Shown in pieces: positions 8,065-16,851 of a stretch of DNA of 64,000 bases (position 1 is its first letter; each line of letters opens with the position of its first letter). The position numbers were made by a program, and so were the translations under genes. The notes below the pieces were generated by a model that ran no database searches, was not told where the DNA came from, and saw nothing but the letters and a program-made list of their open reading frames with translations. The DNA comes from Ensifer adhaerens. GTDB taxonomy: Bacteria > Pseudomonadota > Alphaproteobacteria > Rhizobiales > Rhizobiaceae. Location: assembly GCF_028993555.1 (NCBI RefSeq), contig NZ_CP118610.1:2542001-2606000 (forward strand), read 5' to 3'.

Positions 8065-8859
8065 ATGTTGAGCGTGTTGGCGTTGATCCTCTCATTGAGT
8101 GGCGGCCCGAGCCCATCGACCGCCGCGTCGACGGATGTCGATGTCGAACTGATCCTGGCCGTCGATATGTCCGGCTCGATGGATCTCGATGAGGCGCGCA
8201 TCCAGCGCGCCGGTTACGTGGAAGCGCTCCGGCACCGCGATTTCCTCGATGCGGTCGCAAGCGGGCAACTGGGCAAGATCGCCATCGGCTATTTCGAATG
8301 GGCCGGCACGGTCAATGAATCTTCCGTCGTCGCCTGGCAAGTAATCTCCACCGCCGCCGACGCCGATGCCTTTGCCAAGCTGATCGAGGCGCGACCGGTC
8401 GGCACCCGGCGCGGCACGTCGATCTCGAATGCGATCACCTACGGTACGATGCTGATCGATTCGAACGCCTTCAACGGCATACGCCGGGTCATCGACGTCT
8501 CCGGCGACGGCCCGAACAATATCGGCCCGCCGGTCATTCCCGCCCGCGAGACGGCGGTCGCCCGCGGCATCACCATCAACGGGCTGGCGATCCTCATTCG
8601 CCCCTCGGTCTCGACCGGCCCGCTCGACCAGTATTACGCCGAATGCGTCATCGGCGGCCCCGGGTCCTTTGTACTGCCGGTGCACGAGCCGGAGGATTTT
8701 TCGATCGCAATTCGTCAGAAGCTGGTGCTCGAAGTCAGCGGCCTGCCGCCGCCGCCCACCGTCCGCCTGGCCGACGCCCTTCCGGCATCCGACTGCCTGA
8801 TCGGCGAGAAGCTCAGGCCCGGTTTCCTAGACCGCGTCTATCCCGAACTCGACAAGTAA
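8065..8859 (+). CDS. DUF1194 von Willebrand A domain protein, secreted
   Basis: A 264-residue protein with an N-terminal signal-like segment (about residues 1-22) and a VWA domain carrying the MIDAS motif DMSGSM (about residues 34-39). The pattern matches DUF1194 proteins of alphaproteobacteria. It is likely periplasmic and binds a metal and a protein partner through the MIDAS site. Function is not established. It is divergent from the GH144-like operon. Confidence 0.8.
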   Translation: MLSVLALILSLSGGPSPSTAASTDVDVELILAVDMSGSMDLDEARIQRAGYVEALRHRDFLDAVASGQLGKIAIGYFEWAGTVNESSVVAWQVISTAADADAFAKLIEARPVGTRRGTSISNAITYGTMLIDSNAFNGIRRVIDVSGDGPNNIGPPVIPARETAVARGITINGLAILIRPSVSTGPLDQYYAECVIGGPGSFVLPVHEPEDFSIAIRQKLVLEVSGLPPPPTVRLADALPASDCLIGEKLRPGFLDRVYPELDK

Positions 8860-9061
8860 CCCTCGCCCCCTGCAGCACCGTGCGTGCTATCAGACGCGCA
8901 ATGCTCGCTGCAGCACTTTGAAGCACTGCATGTCTTGTCCTTAAATCCGATGCGCTTCAAGGAAACACGCAGTTGTCAGCGCGCAACCCCTACGCGTCAG
9001 ATTGTCGTTTCCCTTCGCTTCGCCCGGCGATAAGATGGGATGTTGTTTCGCGGATCGATTC

Positions 9062-9778
9062 ATGTCCTTGACCACCACGCCTCCACCGGCCGACATGGCC
9101 ACCGACACCGATATTGGTAGTCAGCATATCCGCGACACCTTGCGCGATGCGATTGTCGAGCGGCGGCTTGCCCCCGGCACCAAGCTTTCGGAAAGCGATG
9201 TCGGCGAGCTCTTCAATGTCAGCCGTACACTGGTGCGCGCAGCCCTCCAGGCACTCTCCTACGAAGGCCTCGTCAGCGTCGAGAAGAACCGCGGCGCCTT
9301 TGTCGCCCACCCCTCGATCGACGAGGCACGCCAGATTTTCGCGACCCGCCGGCTGATCGAGCCCGGCGTCGTGCGGGCTGCAGCGCCGAATGTCGGGAAG
9401 GCCGAGCTCGCCGAGCTTCGGCGCATGCTGGCAGCGGAGCGGCAGCTCACCGAACAGCGCGGCCACTCGGCCCGCCGCGCCGAAATCAAGGCATCTGGCG
9501 ATTTTCACCTGGCGCTCGCCGAGCTTAGTCGCAATGCCATCCTTCACCGTTTCATGGATGAACTCGTCGCCCGCTCCTCGCTGGTGATTGCGCTTTACGG
9601 CCAGTCCACAGTTTCGAGCTGCGGCCACAACGAACACGACGAGATCGTCAACGCGCTGGAACGCGGCGACATCGACGCGGCCGCCAAGATGATGGTCCAT
9701 CATATCGACCACATCGAAGCCGACCTTGACCTTCGCACCCATAAGTCGAGCGACCTCAAGGCCGCACTCCAGCTTTAG
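9062..9778 (+). CDS. GntR/FadR-family transcriptional regulator with FCD domain
   Basis: A 238-residue protein from the ATG at 9062; the frame stays open 60 bp upstream to a weaker start. The winged-helix domain at residues 20-80 carries SESDVGELFNVSRTLVRAALQAL. The helical FCD ligand domain follows (residues 90-230), with D and H residues that could bind a metal and carboxylate (DFHLALAELSRN, HNEHDEIV). The regulated pathway is not visible; no catabolic operon adjoins it. Confidence 0.88.
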   Translation: MSLTTTPPPADMATDTDIGSQHIRDTLRDAIVERRLAPGTKLSESDVGELFNVSRTLVRAALQALSYEGLVSVEKNRGAFVAHPSIDEARQIFATRRLIEPGVVRAAAPNVGKAELAELRRMLAAERQLTEQRGHSARRAEIKASGDFHLALAELSRNAILHRFMDELVARSSLVIALYGQSTVSSCGHNEHDEIVNALERGDIDAAAKMMVHHIDHIEADLDLRTHKSSDLKAALQL

Positions 9779-9856
9779 AAAAAAGTCGGCAATCCGACGG
9801 AACCATTCCCGCGCCACAGCGTTGGCCTCGCGCTCGAAAAAGACTGAGAACGAGGA

Positions 9857-10102
9857 ATGCAAATGAGCGAGAAGTTATTCGCCACTCCCATCCCCCTCCG
9901 ATTATCCGCAAAACGGCAGACCGTCGTCAGAACGGTCTTCGAAGCCGTCGAGTTGCTGCGGCAATGGCCGGGGCGTCGCGGACGGGAGTACCGCGCGGCT
10001 CTCAGGCGCTGCCTGGACGCGCTGGATGGATTGACAAGCACGGACCGGGCCAGCCGCTGCTTTGCTGCCGCTGCCCGCGAATCGGGCCTGCTTCTGGCCT
10101 GA
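9857..10102 (+). CDS. DUF982-family small protein
   Basis: An 81-residue protein with the rhizobial DUF982 pattern: an EAVELLRQWPGRRGREYRAA block, then ALRRCLDALDG and a C-terminal ARESGLLLA helix. These proteins are numerous in Rhizobiales and have no assigned function. A GAACGAGGAATGCAA leader gives an acceptable ribosome site, and a second ATG lies two codons downstream. Confidence 0.8.
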   Translation: MQMSEKLFATPIPLRLSAKRQTVVRTVFEAVELLRQWPGRRGREYRAALRRCLDALDGLTSTDRASRCFAAAARESGLLLA

Positions 10103-10222
10103 CGTGGAGCCCCCAAGGTCCGTGGATCGGGTCTCTCACGATGCGCCGAAGGACGATCGGCGCATCGCTCTCCCAAAAAGCGCACGGAACAAGCGCGGCT
10201 GCACCTTTGACGAAACAGGCGA

Positions 10223-11290
10223 TCAGTCGTCGAGTTCGGCCGCTTCCTTCGTCCGACGGTCGGCAAGCGCCTTCAGCGCTTCCTTGTCGAGACGCCAGTC
10301 CGGCGAGCCGTAGCGGAGCGGCCATTTGTAGGGCTCCTTGTCGTTGAAGAACACGACGGTGGTGAGTAGCGGAAAGGCCCGGCGATAGGTCTGCTGGTCA
10401 AGGATTTCCCTGTACCAGGCGCGCCTGTAGTCGGCCGAGCCGGAGACGCCGAGTTCAGCGATCATGACCGGTTTGCCGAAGCCCGCGACGCGCCGGTACT
10501 TTTCGCTCAGCGCTTCGCCGAAGCGACGCTCGCGGCCCCAATAGTCGACATCCATCTTCTGCAGGCCCCAGACGGGGATCCCGATCACATCGACGACGTC
10601 GTCGCCCGGATAGTAACCGGCGAGATTGCGGTGGCCCTTCGGCGACCAGACGAACCGCGCCTCCGGCGCCAGCGCCCGGCATTTGGCGACGAAGTAACGA
10701 AACGCCTTCTTGTAGCCTTCCTTGTCGCGACGCGCCCAGGGATAGCGGCCGTCGGGGTCCTCCATCTCGTGGCCCCAGCGCACATAGACCGGGCCATCGA
10801 AGGCGGCAGCGCGGGCACAGACGTCGCCGATCTCGCGATCGAAGCGACCGTTGCCGATATCGGCAAACAGCCTTTCGCCGCCGGCGCGCCAGTCGGCCGC
10901 GTGGGTATAGGGCTCGACCGAGAGCATCAGCGCCCGCCCCTGCCGCGCCGCGATCGCGATCTTGCGCTTCAACAGCGCCCTATCCGGCTTCTGCCAATAG
11001 ACGAAGACGTGTTCGAGCTCGAGCGCATCGCTGTCTGCAACGGCGTCATGCGGATCGTAGACGCCGACGACGACCGCCCGCTCCCTCGCACTCTTTGTCG
11101 GCGGCGAGATAGCCGCAGTCATCAGCGCCCGGTCGATGCCATCGGCCGGATCATCCGCGCGCGCTGTCGGTGATCCGGCGGCGGCAACAAGCGCCAGCGT
11201 TCCCGCAACAAGGGCTGATCTCAAAAGTCTGGCGGACAACGCACATTCTCCGGCGGATCGTCTCGCGACGCCGCAAATGAAACCGGACAC
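10223..11290 (-). CDS. GH26-like glycoside hydrolase, exported
   Basis: A 355-residue protein with an N-terminal export signal (about residues 20-45, ending TARADD) and a TIM-barrel of GH26 type. The acid/base candidate is E175 in RWGHEME and the nucleophile candidate is E279 in MIAELGVSG. GH26 enzymes act mainly on beta-mannans and related beta-glucans, so a periplasmic or extracellular polysaccharide target is likely. The first 18 residues may be untranslated, because an in-frame later start would give a more standard signal peptide. Confidence 0.78.
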   Translation of the reverse strand: MSGFICGVARRSAGECALSARLLRSALVAGTLALVAAAGSPTARADDPADGIDRALMTAAISPPTKSARERAVVVGVYDPHDAVADSDALELEHVFVYWQKPDRALLKRKIAIAARQGRALMLSVEPYTHAADWRAGGERLFADIGNGRFDREIGDVCARAAAFDGPVYVRWGHEMEDPDGRYPWARRDKEGYKKAFRYFVAKCRALAPEARFVWSPKGHRNLAGYYPGDDVVDVIGIPVWGLQKMDVDYWGRERRFGEALSEKYRRVAGFGKPVMIAELGVSGSADYRRAWYREILDQQTYRRAFPLLTTVVFFNDKEPYKWPLRYGSPDWRLDKEALKALADRRTKEAAELDD

Positions 11291-11323
11291 GTCACGCGTG
11301 CGGCGGTGAGAAGCTCACCGCCC

Positions 11324-11346
11324 AAAAGGGGATCGCCCCGATCCCC
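11324..11346 (-). terminator. Intrinsic terminator after the lipoprotein gene
   Basis: Read leftward, the stem GGGGATC / GATCCCC with a 5-nt loop is followed by TTTT. It lies between the lipoprotein stop codon and the GH26 start. Two more short inverted repeats (GGCGGTGA/TCACCGCC, 11301-11321; GGCGGT/ACCGCC, 11358-11372) flank it. Confidence 0.65.
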
Positions 11347-11407
11347 AAACGATCCGAGGCGGTCTCACCGCCCTGGAATTACGCAGACTTGAACAGAGAC
11401 AGTCCCG

Positions 11408-11767
11408 CTAGAGCGAAGCTCTCAGGAAGCAGTGCGACGTGCGACCGAAGCCGCTCGGCGAGCAGATATAGGGAGCACGACCCAGATAGCTGGCCGCACT
11501 CTTCTTCACCGGCTTCGGCGCGACCACACCCTCGTCAGCCTCGGCGACCCGCAACTGCTTCTCTTCCTTGCGGATCTTCACCGAAGGGCTTGCATAGGCG
11601 CTGGAATGGCTCGACGAAAACAGCGGCGTTTCACCGATGACCGTCGACGAGCAGCCGGCGGACACGAGCAGAAGGCCAAGAATGGAAGCGGTCGGTACGA
11701 GATACTTGAAACCCGAAATGGTGGTTCGGCATTCGCCGGCACATGCGGTCTTATCTCGCATAAGCAT
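11408..11767 (-). CDS. Putative lipoprotein, unknown function
   Basis: A 119-residue protein. A hydrophobic segment (about residues 25-38) ends in LLLVSAGC, a good lipobox, so the mature protein starts at the cysteine and is about 80 residues. The N-terminal extension before the hydrophobic core is unusually long for a lipoprotein, and the true start may be an internal in-frame codon. The mature part is low in recognisable motifs. I do not recognise a family. Confidence 0.6.
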   Translation of the reverse strand: MLMRDKTACAGECRTTISGFKYLVPTASILGLLLVSAGCSSTVIGETPLFSSSHSSAYASPSVKIRKEEKQLRVAEADEGVVAPKPVKKSAASYLGRAPYICSPSGFGRTSHCFLRASL

Positions 11768-12317
11768 CCTTTCGAATTAGCGGCTATTGCCGCCTGGTGC
11801 CTCCTTTGGGGGATATGGCGGCATTGTTCAACCCCCTCTCCATTATAAATTGCTTAAATTAACAAACTCTTTCTTAGGGTTTCTTCCAAGGGTTGCAGCT
11901 GAGGGCACTGACCCAAGCGCCAACGCGGCCGCAGATTGACCGCACACCACGCTCGGGAGGCAGCATCAGGATCGGGAAGACAAAGCAGAAAAACCAGATG
12001 CTTGCCCGGCAGAGAACGCGAAGGCGACGCGTGCTCCATCAGCCAGCCCGCCCACTCCACCGACCACTACGCCCGGTGGCAGATGCGACAACAGCAACGC
12101 CGGAGGGTTCGCAAGGAAAAATGCCGCACGAAAGCGGAAAATCGGCGGCAAGGTCGCCGCAAACGCCGCACCGACCGCTCAGGCGGCACGCCATGGAAAC
12201 GCAAGCAGCGCCATATTCCTCATTTTTAGCTATCGCGCATTTACAGTTCCTTGACCTCTGACAGCCATTTTGGTGCCAGGCGCAACATGTTTGAGCGTAT
12301 GCGCCCACTCCAAAACT
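11768..12317. other. Long stretch without a convincing gene
   Basis: About 550 bp with an AT-rich segment at 11830-11880, upstream of the lipoprotein gene and probably holding its promoter. Open frames exist on both strands but show arginine- and proline-rich translations without family character. A rho-independent terminator follows at 12318, so a small RNA or short peptide gene on the + strand could lie in the last 150 bp. Confidence 0.4.
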
Positions 12318-12342
12318 GCCCGCGTCCTGCGGGCATTTTTTT
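12318..12342 (+). terminator. Intrinsic terminator with no annotated gene upstream
   Basis: Stem GCCCGC / GCGGGC with loop GTCCT is followed by ATTTTTTT. There is no convincing protein gene directly upstream on the + strand, which suggests an untranslated RNA. Confidence 0.75.
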
Positions 12343-12440
12343 GCCGTGCGCTGGCTTCGCCAAAAGTCCCGGAGCGTCCGTAGCTGCACGCACCTTCCTG
12401 CCCCTTGCCGACTTTTAGTCTTCTCCTTGAGATCGACCTC

Positions 12441-12517
12441 AGACCTAGGTCCGGTGCGCCCTCGCAAAGGTCCGAGCTGCGTTGCCCGTTCCGAACGCTT
12501 TCGCCATGTTGATTGAG
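12441..12517. repeat. Dispersed element, copy A
   Basis: This segment shares its layout and much of its sequence with 23161-23240. Shared blocks are GACyTAGGTCyG, then CGCAAAGGTCC, then GCCAT and a final GRTTGAG, with the same spacing within 2 bp. It lies in non-coding DNA of the host flank. Function is unknown; a shared leader, small RNA gene or regulator site are the options. Confidence 0.5.
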
Positions 12518-12559
12518 CGCCACGCCCGAATCGGACTGCCCTCCGTCGTCGGCGCTAGC

Positions 12560-12608
12560 GATCCCAGAGCGCACGCCCCAGCCCCAAGCGATGAGGCGCT
12601 CTGGGATC
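12560..12608. repeat. Perfect 13-bp inverted repeat
   Basis: Arms GATCCCAGAGCGC (12560-12572) and GCGCTCTGGGATC (12596-12608) are separated by 23 nt. No T-run follows on either strand, so it is not a standard terminator. No gene is clearly associated. It could be an RNA hairpin or a protein site in a gene-poor strip. Confidence 0.6.
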
Positions 12609-13026
12609 CACCCACCCGCGGCACCTTTCCCGAAATCGTCCTGGCATTTCTGCGTTTGGCGACCCGCCTGGATCGCGGGCCTCCCGACCGAACGGGAGAA
12701 CCTGAGATGAGCGAAACCAGCAGCGCCGGACGAAGGCGAGCAAAAATTCCCGCGTGCGAGGTCGTCCTAGTGGGTCCGAAGATGTTAAGGAAATCGTAAA
12801 AGATCAATCAGTTACCGAAAAGTTGGACAAAAATCGTTGTGCTGATCTTCTTATGTTTTCTGTTTGGTTCTGTCCCACAAATCGGCGCGAAATTCTCCGT
12901 CTGGCTATGAGTTACCTTCACAATCACTGAGGGAAATTGCGGCAACGCTAGAAGCGAGAAACTAGTTGTTGGAAGCGGTTTCTCTCTACACCTTTCAACC
13001 CTTTCCACTTCAGAAGAGCGCACTGG
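12609..13026. other. Gene-poor stretch
   Basis: A short open frame of 29 codons (12708-12797) with GGGAGAA upstream is possible but unsupported. The rest is AT-richer than the flanks and holds the region upstream of the pseudogene. I see no RNA gene. Confidence 0.35.
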
Positions 13027-13510
13027 ATGGACGAACTTAAGCGCACCCTCACCCGCGAAGAGCTTCATGAACTCGTCTGTTCAAGACCGATCCTGAAGCT
13101 CTCCCAGGAGCACTGTCTATCCGACAGGGCTCGGTAAGATCTGCGAGCGCCATCTCGTACCCACTCCCCCCGCGGGGCTACTGGGCGAAGCTGGAAACTG
13201 GACAGCCAGTCAAGAAGACACCGCTTCGAAGCGTGGAAAACAAGGATCTGCGCACGGTCCACATTGGACACCGAAGCAGATTAGCGAGATTATATTGGCA
13301 GCGCTGGCGTCTGCAAAGGCGGAACGAAAACCCACTGCCAAGGAACGCAAAAAGCAGGCTGAATCGCAAGTGCTCAATGCGAAGAGTTTCGAACTGCCCG
13401 ATGTTGACCAGCCGATACATGTCTACCACCAGTCAATCGCTGCGACCGTCCAGAAGCTTCAGAAGGCAAAGCCCAGGTCACAGATTGCTCTTTTCAACAC
13501 CCTAATATAA
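13027..13510 (+). pseudogene. Frameshifted, truncated remnant of a TREELYELVW-type hypothetical protein
   Basis: From the ATG at 13027 the translation runs LTREELHELVCSRP and then ILKLSQEHCLSD, the start of a common proteobacterial hypothetical family. A 1-base deletion near 13136 breaks the frame (KICERHLVPTPP continues in another frame), an extra base near 13170 restores RGYWAKLETGQPVKK in a third frame, and a further shift near 13260-13275 leads to the last part ending IALFNTLI. The family is normally several hundred residues, so the C-terminal half is missing too. The gene is dead. Confidence 0.75.
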
Positions 13511-13541
13511 CCAGACCTCAAATTAGGGGTTCCGGTGCCAG

Positions 13542-14429
13542 ATGAAACTTGTAATGACCTTGTTGGTGAGGAATGAGGCCGACATTATTAAGGAGAACTT
13601 GGACTTTCATTTTCGCAAGGGCGTTGACCATGTTATTGCTACGGACAACGGCTCAACCGACGAAACCGTTGACCTGTTGCTGCCGTACATCCATTCGGGT
13701 GTTCTGACACTCCTTCACGAACCGGAAGACAATTACGATCAGGCCAAATGGGTCACGCGAATGGCCATGATAGCCGCGCGGGACATGGGAGCAGACTGGA
13801 TTCTCAACAATGATGCGGATGAGTTTTGGTGGTGTGCGGACGATAGCCTGAAAGATCTTCTCGCGAACGCCCCCGGCAACGTCAGCTATCTTCCGCGGCA
13901 AAATATGTTGCCATCGCCTCGATGGGCGACCGGCAACCCGTTGGTCCATATGACATATGCCGTGGTCAAGCCGATCGATACGGGCTCGTCGTTACCGACA
14001 CTGAACAGAATTGGGCGCAAAGCGATTGTGCGCTCCGAGGGGCTGCTATCCATCGGAATGGGCAATCACGATGCCAGTTTCAGCGTCGAAAAGGTTTTGT
14101 TCGATGCGCCAATAATCGGATTTCACTATCCTATTCGTAGCTTCGCCCAGTTTGAACAGAAAGTTCGCCAAGGCGGGGCAGCGCTTGAGCGAAACACCGA
14201 GTTGTCCCCGGCTATGGGCGCCCATTGGCGCCGTTGGTTTGACATGTATAAAGATGGTGAATTGCGCAGGGAGTACGAGCAGTTGGCACCTACAGCGCAG
14301 AAACTCAAGTCGCTTAGGGCTGGCGGCATCGTCGGGCAAGACAGAAGAGTTCTAAACGAATTTCTGTCGACCAAGGGGCCCGCGGTACGCGCCCTGTTAA
14401 AAGCGAAGAATAGATTTCAAACATTTTGA
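13542..14429 (+). CDS. Glycosyltransferase family 2-like protein
   Basis: A 295-residue GT-A-fold glycosyltransferase. The N-terminus MTLLVRNEADIIKENLDFH and the ATDNGSTDET block form the nucleotide-sugar site, and NNDADEFWW (residues 89-97) supplies the metal-binding DxD. It has no membrane anchor. Codon use and lower GC than the chromosome genes suggest acquisition. With the second transferase downstream it may modify a surface polysaccharide. Sugar donor and acceptor are unknown. Confidence 0.85.
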   Translation: MKLVMTLLVRNEADIIKENLDFHFRKGVDHVIATDNGSTDETVDLLLPYIHSGVLTLLHEPEDNYDQAKWVTRMAMIAARDMGADWILNNDADEFWWCADDSLKDLLANAPGNVSYLPRQNMLPSPRWATGNPLVHMTYAVVKPIDTGSSLPTLNRIGRKAIVRSEGLLSIGMGNHDASFSVEKVLFDAPIIGFHYPIRSFAQFEQKVRQGGAALERNTELSPAMGAHWRRWFDMYKDGELRREYEQLAPTAQKLKSLRAGGIVGQDRRVLNEFLSTKGPAVRALLKAKNRFQTF

Positions 14430-14559
14430 TTGGCACTGATCGCTTGGCTGCCTATGCGAACCCTTGCAGCTTTGCATATTGACTGAGCCGCAAAAACGAA
14501 TTTAGGGCTGGTGTAGTTCCGCTGATTGCGGCAACAAAACGCGAGGCGGGGGCTTCACA

Positions 14560-15426
14560 ATGAACCTACTAACAGGGCTCGCCCGACTAATCCGGCGCGC
14601 CAAGGCACCGGACCTCGTTTCCTTTTGGCATGGTCCCATTGATGCAATGACTTACGGTTGCCTTGCTTCTTTCCCCTACTATGGCGCGCGCCTTCGCGTT
14701 TATTCCTACGATGACAGCATCCAAGTCCCTCCGGGGATTGACCTGGCTGACGCGCGCGAGATTTGCTCAGACGCGAGCTTAGTCGACCGTTACATAGTCG
14801 ATGGAAAGGTTGAATTCTCGAAATTTTCCAATCTCTTCCGCTATTTGCTGGTCCAGAAAACAGGATGCTGCTGGGTCGACTGCGACTTTATTTGCTTAAG
14901 GCGCCCTGAATTTCAGAAACACGAGATGGCCTTCGGATATCAGTTGGGCAAAGACCATCCGGCAGCCATCAACGGAGCAGTGCTCAAGCTCCCGCGAGAG
15001 CACGCTGTGCTTACCGAGCTGATCGAGCATGCGCGCGGCGTCGTGGACCTGGACCAGCACTGGGGCGTTATTGGGCCACGGCTAATCACCCCGAAATTTA
15101 ACGAAGCCGGTTTATCGAAGTTTGCAAGCTCGACGGTTGACTACTACCCGATATCGCATCTCCATTTCTGGAAACTGCTGCTGCCCGAAGAGCGAGAAAA
15201 CGTCGAAGCCGCCACCCGTTCTTCCAAGCTACTGCACCTTTGGCATCACATGTTCGAAGTCGCAGGCTACAACAAGGAACTTGCTCCCCCCAAGGGGTCC
15301 TACGTATACGATGCATTGGAGCGCGTTGGCGCATTGCACCGCTTCAGTGGAGCTTACGATACCGATCACCTGAAGATACAGCTCAACGGCTGGCTGCCCG
15401 CAGAATCGAAGTTGCTGGGCAGCTAG
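14560..15426 (+). CDS. Glycosyltransferase, GT32-like (DxD-containing)
   Basis: A 288-residue protein. FWHGPIDAMTYGCLASF near the N-terminus and the FRYLLVQKTGCCWVDCDF segment, with DCD at residues 107-109, match the pattern of glycosyltransferases with a sugar-binding DXD motif (GT32 / capsular type). A histidine pair near the C-terminus (LWHHMFE) would fit metal or donor binding. RBS GGCGGGGG lies upstream. It follows the GT2-like gene after 130 bp and is probably co-inherited with it. Confidence 0.75.
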   Translation: MNLLTGLARLIRRAKAPDLVSFWHGPIDAMTYGCLASFPYYGARLRVYSYDDSIQVPPGIDLADAREICSDASLVDRYIVDGKVEFSKFSNLFRYLLVQKTGCCWVDCDFICLRRPEFQKHEMAFGYQLGKDHPAAINGAVLKLPREHAVLTELIEHARGVVDLDQHWGVIGPRLITPKFNEAGLSKFASSTVDYYPISHLHFWKLLLPEERENVEAATRSSKLLHLWHHMFEVAGYNKELAPPKGSYVYDALERVGALHRFSGAYDTDHLKIQLNGWLPAESKLLGS

Positions 15427-15978
15427 GAGGCGACGGTCTTCTTCTCGGGAGGAACACGCATGTCAGAGGCGACCCGCTATGAGATGGAGATGAGCGAATG
15501 TCGCCAAGGGACCGCTCCTCTGAGAGCGCCCCGCCGACAGAGAGAGCGGTGTTGACCGTAACATCGCTGGTAAACGTCTTTTCCGCTAAAGAGCTTGGCA
15601 ACCGAGCGACCGCGATTGTGCCCGTCGCTAGGTCGCTTGCGACCCAGAGGACGCCACCGCCGCGAGCCCAAGCGCTGGACGACGAAATAGCAGTCCACCC
15701 TTTCCACGGCAAAAGCGAACTGGCGCTGCAGGAAACTAGCACATCGCTCTGGAACAAAACGACGACAAAATTGCCCCACCGCCTCAAAAACCGAGACAAA
15801 AATCAGCAATAAAATCTAATAAATCAATATCTTAAAGGGGATATGTGGCCCGCCACAAACGTCTGAACTGACGCCTACCGTGAATCAAGCACTTAGCGTC
15901 GCGGCCACCACAACCAGTTAGACCAGCCGCCACATACCTTTGATCAGATGATCTCTCACCGCCACATTCCCTTGAACC
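15427..15978. other. Gene-poor stretch with an imperfect inverted-repeat unit
   Basis: No convincing gene. At 15834-15941 a 108-bp unit is bounded by AAAGG(GGA)TATGTGGC and GCCACATACCTTT, that is 13-bp inverted ends with a 3-nt insertion in one arm. This could be a small non-autonomous element, but I see no clear target-site duplication. Confidence 0.35.
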
Positions 15979-16314
15979 TTGATACAGAGCCTGACAATAA
16001 AAGGAATAATCGCGGGGTCTTCTGCGAGCCACGATATCGACACTTCGTTTGAGGCCTTCGAAGCGAACGAGGCATTGGAAGAACTCGTTGCCTCTATCCG
16101 ACATGATCTGGACGCGAGAAAGCCGCACGCGGCATTGGACAGACTTCACACATATTGCATGAAGCGGCTCGCATCGCTTTTGAGCAAGCACGGTGGCGGA
16201 AATGAAGAACTCGAGTCCCAAAGCGATGTCTTGGATTTCCGGGAAGCAGCCATCTCTCCGCGGGAAATATCAAAGACTCCGAAAGGTGGAAGGCCGTCAG
16301 CACCGCAAGCATGA
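15979..16314 (+). pseudogene. Probable remnant of an Abi_C abortive-infection protein
   Basis: The translation contains ALDRLHTYCMKRLASLL (about residues 53-69), which follows the signature of the Abi_C C-terminal domain (ALDRLHTY...). The family's continuation with IRN...HDN is missing. A different frame downstream reads MKSRRMHIFD, resembling the next part of the domain, so a frameshift is likely. There is no ATG start and no N-terminal domain. I infer a broken defence gene left of the prophage junction. Confidence 0.5.
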
Positions 16315-16460
16315 AGTCGCGACGAATGCACATTTTCGATTAAATTTCAATTAGTTGATGGTGATTCAGATTTATGCCAATCACCCCTCACTGTGGAAAA
16401 TCACTATTTTGTGAGTTGACGGATTTTCCCTAAAATCTCGCCTATCGTCCTCACTTCGGA

Positions 16461-16494
16461 ACCACCTCGGGTCATCCCGTGGCGGTCTTTTTTT
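16461..16494 (+). terminator. Intrinsic terminator left of attL
   Basis: A stem with ACCACC and CGGG on one side pairs (two mismatches) with CCCG and GGCGGT across loop TCAT, followed by CTTTTTTT. A possible GTTGAC box lies about 45 bp upstream, so a short RNA of 50-60 nt is possible. Confidence 0.6.
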
Positions 16495-16555
16495 GCCTAA
16501 AGCGTTCAGATGTTGATGGCGGCCAATTCAGACGTTCGTGGCGCGCCAGAAGGTA

Positions 16556-16572
16556 TTGGTGGGCCCGGAGGG
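16556..16572. other. attL core, 17-bp repeat
   Basis: TTGGTGGGCCCGGAGGG is identical to 61430-61446, which is the 3' end of the tRNA gene plus one base. The adjoining bases differ at both ends. Confidence 0.9.
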
Positions 16573-16596
16573 CCTGCGAAGATCGAAAGAAATCAA

Positions 16597-16620
16597 TTGG
16601 CTACCAGATCGGTTAGCCAA
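16597..16620. promoter_or_regulatory. Candidate integrase arm-type sites, left end
   Basis: GGTTAGCCAA (16611-16620) is the reverse complement of TTGGCTAACC. A degenerate direct copy TTGGCTACC lies at 16597-16605. The same decamer, as CTGGCTAACC, is repeated three times at the right end, so these look like integrase arm sites. Confidence 0.55.
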
Positions 16621-16851
16621 CGCAGTTCAGCGAATGTTCTCGGTTTTTGGCGAACCCCAGAATGGTAGCGCTGGACCGTCTCACACCGTCCCCCCGCTTT
16701 TCGATCCGTAAATCTATCGCGTAGTGGTGGGGCCTGGAGCTATATGCGACAAGGAAAATGTATCGCATTTTGTGCTCCAATTGCCTGGAAAGGTGCAATC
16801 GGCACCCACCCGTCCCTTGACTAGTTTGGAGGGACTCTGAGAGCGGTTCGC

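Noticed and set aside
12766..12784. Segment similar to the attachment core (TAGTGGGTCCGAAG against TGGTGGGCCCGGAG)
   Set aside because: Only 11 of 14 bases agree and the flanks differ; such a match is expected by chance in GC-rich DNA, so I do not call a second island boundary.
15477..15812. Open frames of about 100 codons on both strands at 15.4-15.8 kb
   Set aside because: No family pattern, no good ribosome site and mutually exclusive frames; decayed DNA is more likely.
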